From Chloroflexota bacterium (lineage in GTDB: Bacteria; Chloroflexota; Anaerolineae; Aggregatilineales; Phototrophicaceae): 64,000 bases of DNA. A program made the position numbers and the translations under genes. Numbering within the stretch: the first letter of the stretch is position 1; every line of letters starts with the position of its first letter. The stretch is from the NCBI GenBank assembly GCA_026707665.1, contig JAPOWK010000159.1:104870-168869 (forward strand). Direction: 5' to 3'. Shown in pieces: positions 28,113-36,897 of this stretch. The notes beneath the pieces were generated by a model that was not told the origin of the DNA, searched no databases, and was given only the letters and a program-made list of their open reading frames with translations.

Positions 28113-28835
28113 ATGAAGGAACTTCTTATTGGCAAGCGCGTTGACGTCCTTGACAAGGGCTGGATCGAGCTGGTCGATCTGATGCCGCATCCCGACTCAG
28201 ACGTGACCGGCGACCTCGCCATCGTCAATGCGGCGCGGGTCAGCTTCCTCGGCGAGAGCAAGGGACCGGAGCGCGACAAGAAGCTGCTCTTCTATCTGCT
28301 GCGCCACCGCCATACTTCGCCCTTTGAGATGGTCGAATTCAAGTTTCGCGTGCGCGCGCCGCTGGTCACCTGGTGGCAATGGGTCCGGCATCGCACCTGG
28401 AATATGAACGCCCAGTCGGGACGTTACACGCCCTTTCAAGAGAATGATTTCTACGTGCCCGATCCCTGGCGCAAGCAAAGCGCGGACAATAAGCAAGCCA
28501 GCGAGGGCACGCTGGAATCAGCCGAAAGCGATGAACTGACTCGGAAGCTGTTGGCGCACTATGATGAAGGATTTCGGCTGTATGCGGAGGCGCTGGATAA
28601 GGGTGTCTCCAAGGAAATGGCGCGGCTATTCTTGCCCGGCTTCAGCGTTTACTATACCTGGGTGACGAAGATTGACGCTCACAATCTGATGCACTTCCTT
28701 CGGCTGCGCATGGCGCGCGACGCGCAATACGAAATCCGCGCCTACGCGGCGGCCATTTATGAGCACTTCTTCAAGCCCGCCCTGCCCTGGACGGCGGAGG
28801 CATTTCGCAAGTACATTTTACAAATCGATAGTTAA
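28113..28835 (+). CDS. thyX: Flavin-dependent thymidylate synthase ThyX
   Basis: 240 residues. Makes dTMP from dUMP with methylenetetrahydrofolate, FAD and NADPH. The ThyX motif RHRX7S is RHRTWNMNAQS (92-102), followed by GRYTPF. Other family segments: AARVSFLG, RHTSPFEM and LMHFLRLR. No ThyA or dihydrofolate reductase is seen in the window, which fits ThyX use. It stands alone after ruvA (48 bp) and is convergent with the globin gene. Confidence 0.96.
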   Translation: MKELLIGKRVDVLDKGWIELVDLMPHPDSDVTGDLAIVNAARVSFLGESKGPERDKKLLFYLLRHRHTSPFEMVEFKFRVRAPLVTWWQWVRHRTWNMNAQSGRYTPFQENDFYVPDPWRKQSADNKQASEGTLESAESDELTRKLLAHYDEGFRLYAEALDKGVSKEMARLFLPGFSVYYTWVTKIDAHNLMHFLRLRMARDAQYEIRAYAAAIYEHFFKPALPWTAEAFRKYILQIDS

Positions 28836-28844
28836 GTTTCGCGA

Positions 28845-29246
28845 CTATTCTTCGATTTCAATCGCATCCGGTCGATTGATGAGGAAGGCGGAAGACCGCT
28901 CGAAATAATCGTCCATCATGGCGCGCGCCGGCTCGTCGATGCCCGTCTCGTCGATGGCGGCGCGCATATGCTCGAGCCAATGATCACGCGCCTGCCGATC
29001 AATGGCGAAGGGGAAGTGGCGCATGCGCAGGCGGGGATGCCCGCGTTCCTCACTGTAACGTGTTGGTCCGCCGAAGAATTGCACGAGGAATAGAAACAAG
29101 CGGCGCTTGGATTCCGCCAGGTCAGCCGGATACATCGGGCGCAGGATAGGGTCCGTTTCGACCTTGTCGTAAAAGGCATCCACCATCAAGCGCAACGGTT
29201 CTTCACCACCGAGCAACTGATAAACGCTTTGCGGCTTGAAACTCAT
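28845..29246 (-). CDS. Truncated hemoglobin (group II-like)
   Basis: 133 residues. Two-on-two globin: the Phe-Tyr pair in VDAFYDKV (B9-B10), the proximal His in LRMRHFPFAID, and the G8-type Trp in ARDHWLEHM are present, the last typical of group II (trHbO/YjbI). Such proteins bind O2 or NO and often serve in redox or NO defence. I start at the ATG at 29246 (MSFKPQSVYQLLGGEE), because residues upstream of it do not look globin-like. It is a monocistronic minus-strand gene. Confidence 0.9.
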   Translation of the reverse strand: MSFKPQSVYQLLGGEEPLRLMVDAFYDKVETDPILRPMYPADLAESKRRLFLFLVQFFGGPTRYSEERGHPRLRMRHFPFAIDRQARDHWLEHMRAAIDETGIDEPARAMMDDYFERSSAFLINRPDAIEIEE

Positions 29247-29351
29247 GCGACTCGCTTTCCGGCGCTGGGCCCAGTCTAACATGTTCTCCGGCGCCTGCCG
29301 CTTTCAAATTGTATCTGCCGTTCTGGCGCGCATACAGCGAGAAACTTTGAC

Positions 29352-29379
29352 TTTACATTCGACGCGCCGATTGTACAAT
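29352..29379 (+). promoter_or_regulatory. Putative promoter of the tandem PstS-like protein gene
   Basis: TTTACA at 29352-29357, a 16-bp spacer and TACAAT at 29374-29379, 40 bp before the ATG. Confidence 0.45.
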
Positions 29380-29419
29380 CCATGCGTTCACTCAGGCTTT
29401 TAGCAAGGATGCCGCGACT

Positions 29420-31309
29420 ATGCGATACATTATGAGATTGGCGAGTTTTCTCTCGCTGCTCCTATTGACGATAACTCCCGGTTTGGCTCAAGAATCAGAA
29501 TCGATTGATGTCATCGGCTCCGGAATCGTCAATCGACTGATAGAAACGTTTGCCGAGCAAGGCGAATTGGCGGCGCTAGATATCAGCACAATTGGCAGCG
29601 CGACCGGCATCGACAGATTCTGCAACGGCGACATCGATCTCGCGACCGCGATACGACCGATGACCGCTGGCGAAAAAGCCATCTGCGGATCAAACGAAGT
29701 CTTCGTCAGCGAGCTCGTGATTGCCCATCATATTGTCGCCTTCATCGCCTATCCGGCGGCGCCGCTCGAATGCTTGTCAGTGGCAGATTTGGAAGAGGCG
29801 CTCAAGCCGTCAGCGAGCGACCAGGTTCTGGATTGGTCCTTATTCGACCCGGAACTGACCGACCTTCCACTGACGTGGATTGTGCCGCCCGATGATCGCG
29901 TCGATTACTTGGTCGTTGACAGCTTGGTCGCCGGTGACGGCTTGCGTAGCGATGTCATGGCTTATTCAGACAGTCAGGCGGCCGTCGACTTGGTCGCGGA
30001 CACCGCGGGCGCGCTCGGCATCGTGCCTTGGTCACAAGCGCTGCAAGACAACCCGGCGGTGACCCTACTGGACTTCGACGGCGACGACAGCGGCGCCTGC
30101 GGCAGCCCATCGGCGGTCAACGTCGAAGCCGACAACTATGAAGCGGTTCTATCGATGGTTCTCATCGTCAATCGAGACCGGCTCGGTGACAATGAAAGTC
30201 TTATGGATTTCATGCGCTATGTCACCGATAGCGGCAACGCATCGTTGATTTTGACCGCTGGCCTGACGCCACCGAGCGAAGCCACATACGAGTTGAACGC
30301 GAAACTGCTCACCGACGACGGGACCAGCGCCGGCGCCGCAAGCTTCCTGGTGCCAAGTGGGCTAAGCGGCAGCGTTAGGATTGTCGGCTCGGCCAACGCT
30401 GCGAGCGTGATAGAGCGAGTAGCCAACGCGCTTACTCAAGACAATGGAAGCCTGGAGATCGTCCAGGACTTCGCCGGACGAGGCAACGGACTGGCGGCGC
30501 TATGTGCGGGAGAAGCCGATATCGCGCTCCTGGACGCCGACTTGACCGATGGCGACCTGGAGCCATGTACCGCCAGCGGCATCGCCACCGTGCCGACAGC
30601 ACTGGGATCACAAGCCACCATATTAATCGGCAACGCGGCCGATGAGCATACGCGCTGCCTGAGCACCGAACAGATCAACCGGATATGGCGCGCCGAATCA
30701 GCCGCGACTGTGACCCACTGGTCGGATGTCGACCCATCGTTTCCCGATTTGGACATGACGCTATTCGGGCTGTCGCTGCTGGACCAGACTACCGATATAT
30801 TGCTGCAAACCGCCGGCGAAATAACCCCGCCGATTCGCCGCGATACGGAGAAAGATTTCAGCCCCTTGTATCGCGCGGCCGCGGTCGGCAATGTTTCCGG
30901 CGCTTTGACCTATATGGATTGGACCGATTATCAGCGTGTGCTTGAAAATGATCAGGCGAATATCCACGTAGTCAAGGTTGATGCCGGCGCCGGCTGTGTG
31001 GCGCCCGCCGCCGCGAGCATTGACGACGGCAGTTATGCGCTGTCGCGCCAGGCGAGCCTGCTCATCCGTCAGGAGTCACTGTCTGACATCAGCGCGCAGT
31101 CTTTTCTATGGACGCTTTTTGACGCCGAAAATTGGCCAAATGTCGAACAGGAAGGCTTCGTCGGGCTTGCGGCACTCGAATTACCAGGCTTGCGTCTGGA
31201 ACTGCAAGGCTGGTTCGCCGAATCGGAAGCCATGTACGCGGCAGCCGACGCTACAGACGAATCCGCAGAGAACAGCGAGACTACGGGCGACGAAGCCGGC
31301 TCCGGCTAA
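29420..31309 (+). CDS. Secreted tandem PstS-like periplasmic-binding-fold protein
   Basis: 629 residues. A signal peptide (1-23, MRYIMRLASFLSLLLL then TITPGLAQ) is followed by two phosphate-binding-protein-like units (about 25-285 and 318-605). Both show the same order: a V(D/R)IVGS start (IDVIGSGIVNRL; VRIVGSANAASV), a GxxxRFCNGDIDLA / GLAALCAGEADIAL segment, a value-and-interaction segment around CLSVADLEEAL / CLSTEQINRIW, then a helical C-terminal lobe. Internal duplication is therefore clear. The ligand is unknown, and no ABC permease or ATPase is adjacent. The C-terminus is an acidic Ser/Glu tail. Confidence 0.8.
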   Translation: MRYIMRLASFLSLLLLTITPGLAQESESIDVIGSGIVNRLIETFAEQGELAALDISTIGSATGIDRFCNGDIDLATAIRPMTAGEKAICGSNEVFVSELVIAHHIVAFIAYPAAPLECLSVADLEEALKPSASDQVLDWSLFDPELTDLPLTWIVPPDDRVDYLVVDSLVAGDGLRSDVMAYSDSQAAVDLVADTAGALGIVPWSQALQDNPAVTLLDFDGDDSGACGSPSAVNVEADNYEAVLSMVLIVNRDRLGDNESLMDFMRYVTDSGNASLILTAGLTPPSEATYELNAKLLTDDGTSAGAASFLVPSGLSGSVRIVGSANAASVIERVANALTQDNGSLEIVQDFAGRGNGLAALCAGEADIALLDADLTDGDLEPCTASGIATVPTALGSQATILIGNAADEHTRCLSTEQINRIWRAESAATVTHWSDVDPSFPDLDMTLFGLSLLDQTTDILLQTAGEITPPIRRDTEKDFSPLYRAAAVGNVSGALTYMDWTDYQRVLENDQANIHVVKVDAGAGCVAPAAASIDDGSYALSRQASLLIRQESLSDISAQSFLWTLFDAENWPNVEQEGFVGLAALELPGLRLELQGWFAESEAMYAAADATDESAENSETTGDEAGSG

Positions 31310-31440
31310 TCTTACGGAAGCTGGAATATGAGAATAGCCGGCTGATGCGAAATGATACGGTCGGCGACAATTCGTGACCTGCAAAACCAAGCTATGATAT
31401 ACTTCGTCGGATGCGCGCGTCGTCCAGATCGGAGCCCCCT

Positions 31441-34209
31441 ATGCGTGGCGAACTCATCGCCTTTGACCTCGAAACCACTGGACTCGATGCGGCATCGGAT
31501 GAAATCATCGAGATCGGTATCGCCCGCTTTCGCGACGGCGAACTCGTTGATCAGTATCAGTCGCTAGTCAAGCCGACGAAGCCAATCCCGGCCGAGATCA
31601 CGCAGCTGACCGGTATCGACCAGGAAGACGTTGAGAATCAGCCGCGCATCCAGGAAGTCCTGGCAGACGTGGCGCGCATACTCGAGGATCTGCCGCTTGT
31701 CGCGCATAACGCGCAGTTTGATGTTTCCTTCCTGGGCAAGCACCTACCGCTCGATGCGAATCTCGCCATAGACACCGTTGAGCTCGCCTCGATCATGCTG
31801 CCTTCCGCTCCACGATACAACCTTGGCAGCTTGTCTGAAGTCATGGGGATTGAATTGGCGCGCGCCCACCGGGCATTCGATGATGCGCTGGCGACCGGCC
31901 ATCTCTACTGGCGTCTTTGGGACATGGTTTGCCGACTGCCGACCGGTCTGGTCGCAGAAATCATCGCCGCCAGCAATGGGGTTACCTGGCATTTGCGCGA
32001 GGTCTTTCAAGCGGCTTTGGCGGCGGGAATACAGAACCAGGGCATGACCCGCGCCCGCGAGCCATTCGCGGCCGAGAGCTTGAAAGCACCGGCGCTAGAT
32101 ATCGCGCAGGCCGGGCACAAGCCCTTGAGCTCAGCGGCTGTCGACCAAGTCTTCGGCGAGGGTGGCGAGTTAGCGAGCTGCCACAGCGCCTACGAAATGC
32201 GCGAGCAGCAACTGCAAATGGCGCATGAAGTCACGCGGGCGTTCAATGAGGGCGAACACCTCATGATCGAGGCGGGCACCGGCACGGGAAAATCAATCGC
32301 CTATCTCGTACCGGCGGCACTTTGGGCGGTGTCCAATGGGCAGCGCGTGACCGTTTCGACAAACACAATCAATTTGCAGGAGCAATTGCTCCAGAAGGAC
32401 ATACCGCTCGTTCGTCAAATTGTCGGTGACGAGCTGCAAGCCGCGCTGATGAAAGGCCGGGCCAATTATCTCTGCCCGCGGCGGCTGGCGACCCTGCGAC
32501 GGCGCAAACCGGCTAACCTGGATGAGCTGCGGACATTGGCCAAGATACTCGTTTGGCTCGAAGGCAGCTCGTCGGGCGACCGCGGCGAGATTAACCTGCG
32601 CGCCGGCGAGTGGACGGTGTGGTCGAGGTTAAGCGCGCAAGATGAGGACTGCACCGCCTTTCGCTGCTCCAGCGAAATGGACGGCGTTTGCCCCTATTAC
32701 AAGGCGCGCAAACGAGCGGACACGGCGCATATCTTGATCACCAATCACGCGCTCTTGATTGCCGATGCCAGAATTGACAATCGCGTTTTGCCGGATTATT
32801 TCCACCTGGTTGTCGATGAAGCGCATCAACTCGAAGACGCAATCACTGACGGCTTGAGCCGCCGCATTGATCAGCAGCTGATCATGACGCGCCTGCGCGA
32901 GCTGGGAACGGCGAGGAGCGGCGCCTTCGGCCTCTTTCTTGCAGCTGCGCGCGACCATTTTCCCGAAAAGGATGTGAACCGGCTCGAGACTTTCATTGCC
33001 AACATCAGCGCTGCCGTAGAAGAGATGAAACGAGAGATTCGACGTTACTTTCGCGCTCTTCATGATTTCAGCCAGACCAGCAATATCGGCGGGCGATATC
33101 CCCGGCGGATGCTGAATTCGCATCGGGACTCTGGCAGCTTCGTCAGCGTGCAGTCAGCCTGGCGTCGTCTCGCCGAGTACTTCCTGGCCGTGACCGACTC
33201 CCTGGAGCACTTGTACAAGGCTTTGCCGCGGTACGAGCAATATCAGATGCCGGCTTTCAATGACTTCAGCAGTGAGATTCGGGCGAATTGGCGCTTTCTG
33301 GCAGAGGTCCACGAGCAGCTGGAACACTTCACCAACGATCCTGAGGGCAACGCCATTTACGCCATCACCGCAAGAGAAAGTCCCGAACGGCTGCAAATCC
33401 ACATAGCGCCTCTGCACGTCGGTCCCATGATGGAGGAATTTCTGAATCAGCGCCTGGAAAGCATCGTCCTCACCGGCGCGACTTTAACGACTCAAGGCAA
33501 CTTCGCACATATCTCGGAACGACTGTACACGGAGGACTTTCGGAAAGTATCGCTGGGTTCGCCCTTCAATTTCAAAGCGTCAACCTTGCTTTATCTCCCG
33601 ACGGATATGCCCGAACCTAGCCAGCGCCATGATTACCAGCGCATGGTCGAGCGCGGCGTCATCGAATTGGCGGCCGAGCTGCAGGGCCGCGTGATGGTGC
33701 TGTTCACAAGCTACGCCCAATTGCGGGAAACATCGCGCGCGGTAACGCCCCGCCTTGGGCTTGGCGACATCACCGTCTTTGATCAGAGTTTCGGCGGCAG
33801 CCGGGATGCCCTTCTGGCAGCTTTCAGAGAGACAGAAAGAGCCGTGCTGATGGGCACGCGCAGTTTTTGGGAGGGGGTTGATATTCCCGGCGATGATCTT
33901 AGCGGCCTCATTATCGCGCGGCTGCCCTTCGCTGTTCCTTCGGATCCCGTATTTTCCGCTCGTTCCGAGACCTACAGCGATGCTTTTCAGCAATATGCCG
34001 TACCCGATGCCATCCTGCGCTTTCGGCAGGGATTCGGCCGCCTGATCCGAAGCCGCAGCGATCGTGGTGTAGTCGCCATATTTGACAGCCGGGTCATCAG
34101 CAAGCGCTACGGCGGCGATTTTCTTGAATCGCTGCCGGATTGCACAGTACAATATGGTCCCTTGGAGAACCTGCCACCGATCGCGTCCGCCTGGATCAAC
34201 GAGTATTGA
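31441..34209 (+). CDS. dinG: DinG-type helicase with N-terminal DnaQ-like 3'-5' exonuclease
   Basis: 922 residues. Residues 1-165 are a DEDDh exonuclease: FDLETTG (D9, E11), VAHNAQFDVSFL and AHRAFDDALAT. Residues about 250-915 are an XPD/DinG superfamily-2 helicase: Walker A EAGTGTGKS (277-285), DEAH at 459-462, GTRSFWEGVDIPGDDL and QGFGRLIRSRSDRG. Four Cys (345, 404, 409, 417) between motifs I and II fit the 4Fe-4S cluster of this family. It probably unwinds DNA or R-loop structures during repair. I start at ATG 31441, with GGAG 7-8 nt upstream. Confidence 0.94.
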   Translation: MRGELIAFDLETTGLDAASDEIIEIGIARFRDGELVDQYQSLVKPTKPIPAEITQLTGIDQEDVENQPRIQEVLADVARILEDLPLVAHNAQFDVSFLGKHLPLDANLAIDTVELASIMLPSAPRYNLGSLSEVMGIELARAHRAFDDALATGHLYWRLWDMVCRLPTGLVAEIIAASNGVTWHLREVFQAALAAGIQNQGMTRAREPFAAESLKAPALDIAQAGHKPLSSAAVDQVFGEGGELASCHSAYEMREQQLQMAHEVTRAFNEGEHLMIEAGTGTGKSIAYLVPAALWAVSNGQRVTVSTNTINLQEQLLQKDIPLVRQIVGDELQAALMKGRANYLCPRRLATLRRRKPANLDELRTLAKILVWLEGSSSGDRGEINLRAGEWTVWSRLSAQDEDCTAFRCSSEMDGVCPYYKARKRADTAHILITNHALLIADARIDNRVLPDYFHLVVDEAHQLEDAITDGLSRRIDQQLIMTRLRELGTARSGAFGLFLAAARDHFPEKDVNRLETFIANISAAVEEMKREIRRYFRALHDFSQTSNIGGRYPRRMLNSHRDSGSFVSVQSAWRRLAEYFLAVTDSLEHLYKALPRYEQYQMPAFNDFSSEIRANWRFLAEVHEQLEHFTNDPEGNAIYAITARESPERLQIHIAPLHVGPMMEEFLNQRLESIVLTGATLTTQGNFAHISERLYTEDFRKVSLGSPFNFKASTLLYLPTDMPEPSQRHDYQRMVERGVIELAAELQGRVMVLFTSYAQLRETSRAVTPRLGLGDITVFDQSFGGSRDALLAAFRETERAVLMGTRSFWEGVDIPGDDLSGLIIARLPFAVPSDPVFSARSETYSDAFQQYAVPDAILRFRQGFGRLIRSRSDRGVVAIFDSRVISKRYGGDFLESLPDCTVQYGPLENLPPIASAWINEY

Positions 34210-34218
34210 GAACGGACA

Positions 34219-34566
34219 ATGAAAACCCCTGCCGGTCGCGAATGCCCACATTACTATGCCGACCATAATCGGCACACGCGCGACATTGAAGAATGCCGCC
34301 TGGCCAAAAGCAATCCCGATTCCGAACCATGGCACCCGAAAGATTGCGTCAAATGTCCCGTTCCCGACATTGTACTGGCAAACGCCAGCCCCGATACGCA
34401 GCTCATCCTCACCATCAAGGCCGGATTCCTCGGCTTTGCCCGCCGGGTGGAAGTTGAAGCCATCTGCCTGAAAAACGGCGAAAAGGTGGATCCCTACGTC
34501 GGCTGCCCGGATGACCATCCTGGATTGGATATCTTCCGCCAAGCCCTGGAAAGCAGCGATGATTAA
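34219..34566 (+). CDS. Small Cys/His-rich protein, unknown
   Basis: 115 residues. The N-terminal half carries many potential metal ligands (RECPHYYADHNRHTRDIEEC, then WHPKDCVKCPVPDIV); the C-terminal half is a small alpha/beta domain (LILTIKAGFLGFARRVEVEAIC) with a final CPDDHPG. No known family is recognised. It begins 9 bp after the dinG stop and overlaps the next gene by 8 bp, so it is in the dinG operon. It could be a zinc protein. Confidence 0.75.
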   Translation: MKTPAGRECPHYYADHNRHTRDIEECRLAKSNPDSEPWHPKDCVKCPVPDIVLANASPDTQLILTIKAGFLGFARRVEVEAICLKNGEKVDPYVGCPDDHPGLDIFRQALESSDD

Positions 34567-35722
34567 GGCGGTCTTGCTCGATCTGGACAATACGCTGCTG
34601 CGAAATCCCGATCGCCGCTGGGTCGCTGCCTTTCGCCAAGAGTGGGACCGGCATTTTGCCGAGCGCCATGGCCTAAGACAGGCTTCCAATGCCCTGCGCC
34701 ACGCCATTGGGCACTTGAATCGCGAGCCGGCAAGCTACCGCGCGAACGCGGAAACGATTCTTGACGCGCTTGCTGTTGAGTTGCCCATGACGAAAGCGGA
34801 ACTGCGCGGCGCCGTCGCCGGCTTTTATGCGGAAGACTATTCCCGCCTGGAAGCGATCACAGCGCCAATAGCTCTCGCCGAGGAGTTGGTGCAAACCTTA
34901 TTGGAGCAAAACCTCCTCGTCGCCATCGCGACAAATCCGCTATTCCCCGAGGCGGCCACTCGCGCGCGAATTGGCTGGGCGGGCTTGTCCGGCTATATAT
35001 CCGATTTCGCCTTTATCACGCACAGCGAGAACATGCGCTTTGCCAAACCGAGCGCCGCTTATTTTGCCGAGGCGGTAGCCCGTGTCGGCGTCGAACCAGA
35101 TGAGACATTGCTGGTTGGTGACAGCGCGCAAAACGATATCGCGCCCGCCAGCGCCATCGGCATTCACACCAGGCAAGTCAGCAGCGAGGACGAACTTAGC
35201 GCGATCTACCGACATGTCCGCGAGCCCGGTTGGCCGCTCACATACCTGCCGAGCCCACTTCAACCGAGCATGATCTTGCCGCAATTCATCGGCAATATCG
35301 CCGCTCTCTACGGGCTACTGGCTGAAGTCAAGCCGCATCAATGGCTGCAGCGGCCCGACCCGGATGAATGGTCGATTCTGCAAATCCTGTGCCATCTTTG
35401 GCAATCGGAAGCGCCGGTGCATCGCGCGCGACTGCAAGCGATCTTCGAACGAGACGATCCCTTTGTCGCCGCGCCGCCGCCGCCAGGACCCGATATTCCG
35501 CCCTGCCACGACGATGGCTATGAAGCGCTCTACTGCTTCCAGCAGGAGCGCGAAGAGACGATTCGGCTGCTATCGGCTCTGACGCCGGCACAATGGGAAA
35601 GGACAGCAAGGCATAGCATCTTCGGCTTGACCACACTATTGGAGATGGCGCATTTTACGGCGCAGCATGACCGCCTTCATATCACGCAGCTTTGTCAAAC
35701 TTTGGGAAAGTGCGCTGAATGA
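34559..35722 (+). CDS. HAD-superfamily hydrolase fused to a DinB-like domain
   Basis: 387 residues. Residues 1-225 are a HAD phosphatase: LLDLDNTLLRN (nucleophile D8, D10), a C1-type helical cap, IATNP, KPSAAYF and LVGDSAQND. Residues about 235-385 look like a DinB/YfiT four-helix metal-binding domain, with His in QILCHLWQSE and HFTAQHDRLHITQL. Both halves are complete. The start at 34559 gives the canonical HAD N-terminus and overlaps the preceding gene by 8 bp. HAD fused to DinB is unusual; the joint substrate is unknown. Confidence 0.82.
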   Translation: MIKAVLLDLDNTLLRNPDRRWVAAFRQEWDRHFAERHGLRQASNALRHAIGHLNREPASYRANAETILDALAVELPMTKAELRGAVAGFYAEDYSRLEAITAPIALAEELVQTLLEQNLLVAIATNPLFPEAATRARIGWAGLSGYISDFAFITHSENMRFAKPSAAYFAEAVARVGVEPDETLLVGDSAQNDIAPASAIGIHTRQVSSEDELSAIYRHVREPGWPLTYLPSPLQPSMILPQFIGNIAALYGLLAEVKPHQWLQRPDPDEWSILQILCHLWQSEAPVHRARLQAIFERDDPFVAAPPPPGPDIPPCHDDGYEALYCFQQEREETIRLLSALTPAQWERTARHSIFGLTTLLEMAHFTAQHDRLHITQLCQTLGKCAE

Positions 35723-35789
35723 AACCGGAGGCGTCGCGATTGGCGCTGGCGCTTGGCTCGGCGCCGTTTCGACATATTAACGAATCACG

Positions 35790-35817
35790 TTGACTATTAA
35801 CGTACTTACAGTACAAT
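35790..35817 (+). promoter_or_regulatory. Putative promoter of the polyprenyl synthase, with TATTAACG direct repeat
   Basis: TTGACT at 35790-35795, a 16-bp spacer and TACAAT at 35812-35817. Two copies of TATTAACG, about 20 bp apart, lie at about 35775 and 35795; the second overlaps the -35/spacer boundary and could be an operator. Confidence 0.45.
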
Positions 35818-35864
35818 ACGTTTAGATAGTTCTGAACTTCACAATTGGTGATTTGGAGTCCAAC

Positions 35865-36812
35865 ATGTCTGGCGCACTTTTCGATCAAGTGAAGTTGAGT
35901 GAAATGCTGGACGAGGGAATGGCAGCTGTAGAGCGCGCGATGGCCGAGGTGACGGACAGCAATGTCGAGATTCTGCGCGATGCGAGCCGCCACATACTGA
36001 GCGCCGGCGGCAAACGTATTCGACCGCGACTGCTTCTGCAAACCTATCTGGCGCTCGGCGGCCGCGACTTGGACAAGGTAGCGCAGCCCGCCGCCGCCAT
36101 CGAGCTGATGCATACCGCCAGCGTCGTGCATGACGATATCAACGATCACGGGACACTTCGCCGCGGTCGTCCGTCGGTCAATGCGCTTTGGGGGCGGACC
36201 TTCGCGCTCTTGACTGGGGACTTTCTATTCACCGCGGTTTATGAACTGATGGCGCCCTACCATGATCTCAATATTGATCTTGCGAACGCGGCTACAGCCT
36301 TGGTAGAGGGAGAGACGCTTCAGGCGAGCGCCGTGAAAAACAAGACATTCACGCGCGAAGCCTACATGGAGATCATCGCAAAGAAGACCGCCGCCCTATT
36401 CCGTGCCGCTTGCTCGATCGGCGCCAAGCTTGCCGGCGCCAATCCACGGGAAATCCGCGTCTTATCCGACTTTGGCTTCCAGCTCGGGCTTGCCTTTCAG
36501 ATTGTGGACGACATCCTGGATCTGGTGGAAGACGAAAGCAAACTGGGTAAGACAAGCGGCCTTGACATCACGCAGGGACGCGGCGTCGCCGTAGCTTTGA
36601 GCGACGCCAACGGCAATGGAAATGTGTCAGGCGAGGATCCGCTAGATGAGATCCGCCGCAAGATGATGGAAGGCGATACCATTGAAAAAGCGCGAGAACA
36701 GGCCGCCAGCCTGGTTGAGAGCGCGATTACGGGCTTGGCCAATCTGGAAGAGACCGACGCGAAATCAGCGCTGATTGACCTTGCGCAGCAGATTGTTGAA
36801 AGAGACCGCTGA
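35865..36812 (+). CDS. All-trans polyprenyl diphosphate synthase
   Basis: 315 residues. Both Asp-rich motifs are present: VVHDDIND (88-94) with HGTLRRGRPS after it, and QIVDDILD (213-219). GGKRIRPRLLLQTYLALGG is the usual early segment. It elongates farnesyl- or geranylgeranyl-PP with isopentenyl-PP, probably for a quinone side chain; product length cannot be read reliably. I start at ATG 35865, which has GGAG six nt upstream. It is followed by nnrE/nnrD at about 85 bp. Confidence 0.93.
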   Translation: MSGALFDQVKLSEMLDEGMAAVERAMAEVTDSNVEILRDASRHILSAGGKRIRPRLLLQTYLALGGRDLDKVAQPAAAIELMHTASVVHDDINDHGTLRRGRPSVNALWGRTFALLTGDFLFTAVYELMAPYHDLNIDLANAATALVEGETLQASAVKNKTFTREAYMEIIAKKTAALFRAACSIGAKLAGANPREIRVLSDFGFQLGLAFQIVDDILDLVEDESKLGKTSGLDITQGRGVAVALSDANGNGNVSGEDPLDEIRRKMMEGDTIEKAREQAASLVESAITGLANLEETDAKSALIDLAQQIVERDR

Positions 36813-36897
36813 AAACCACCTCATGAAGTCGCCGCGAGGCTCTTTTCACTTCGAACCTTGCCTGTCTGTTTGAGAGCTAGATTTGTTAAGGCAAACG

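Noticed and set aside
33580..34707. 375-residue minus-strand frame across dinG and its neighbours
   Set aside because: Crosses three well-supported plus-strand genes and has no recognisable domain.
36883..36897. TTG start of nnr
   Set aside because: It precedes a well-placed ATG at 36898 by five codons, and the ATG has AAGG upstream.
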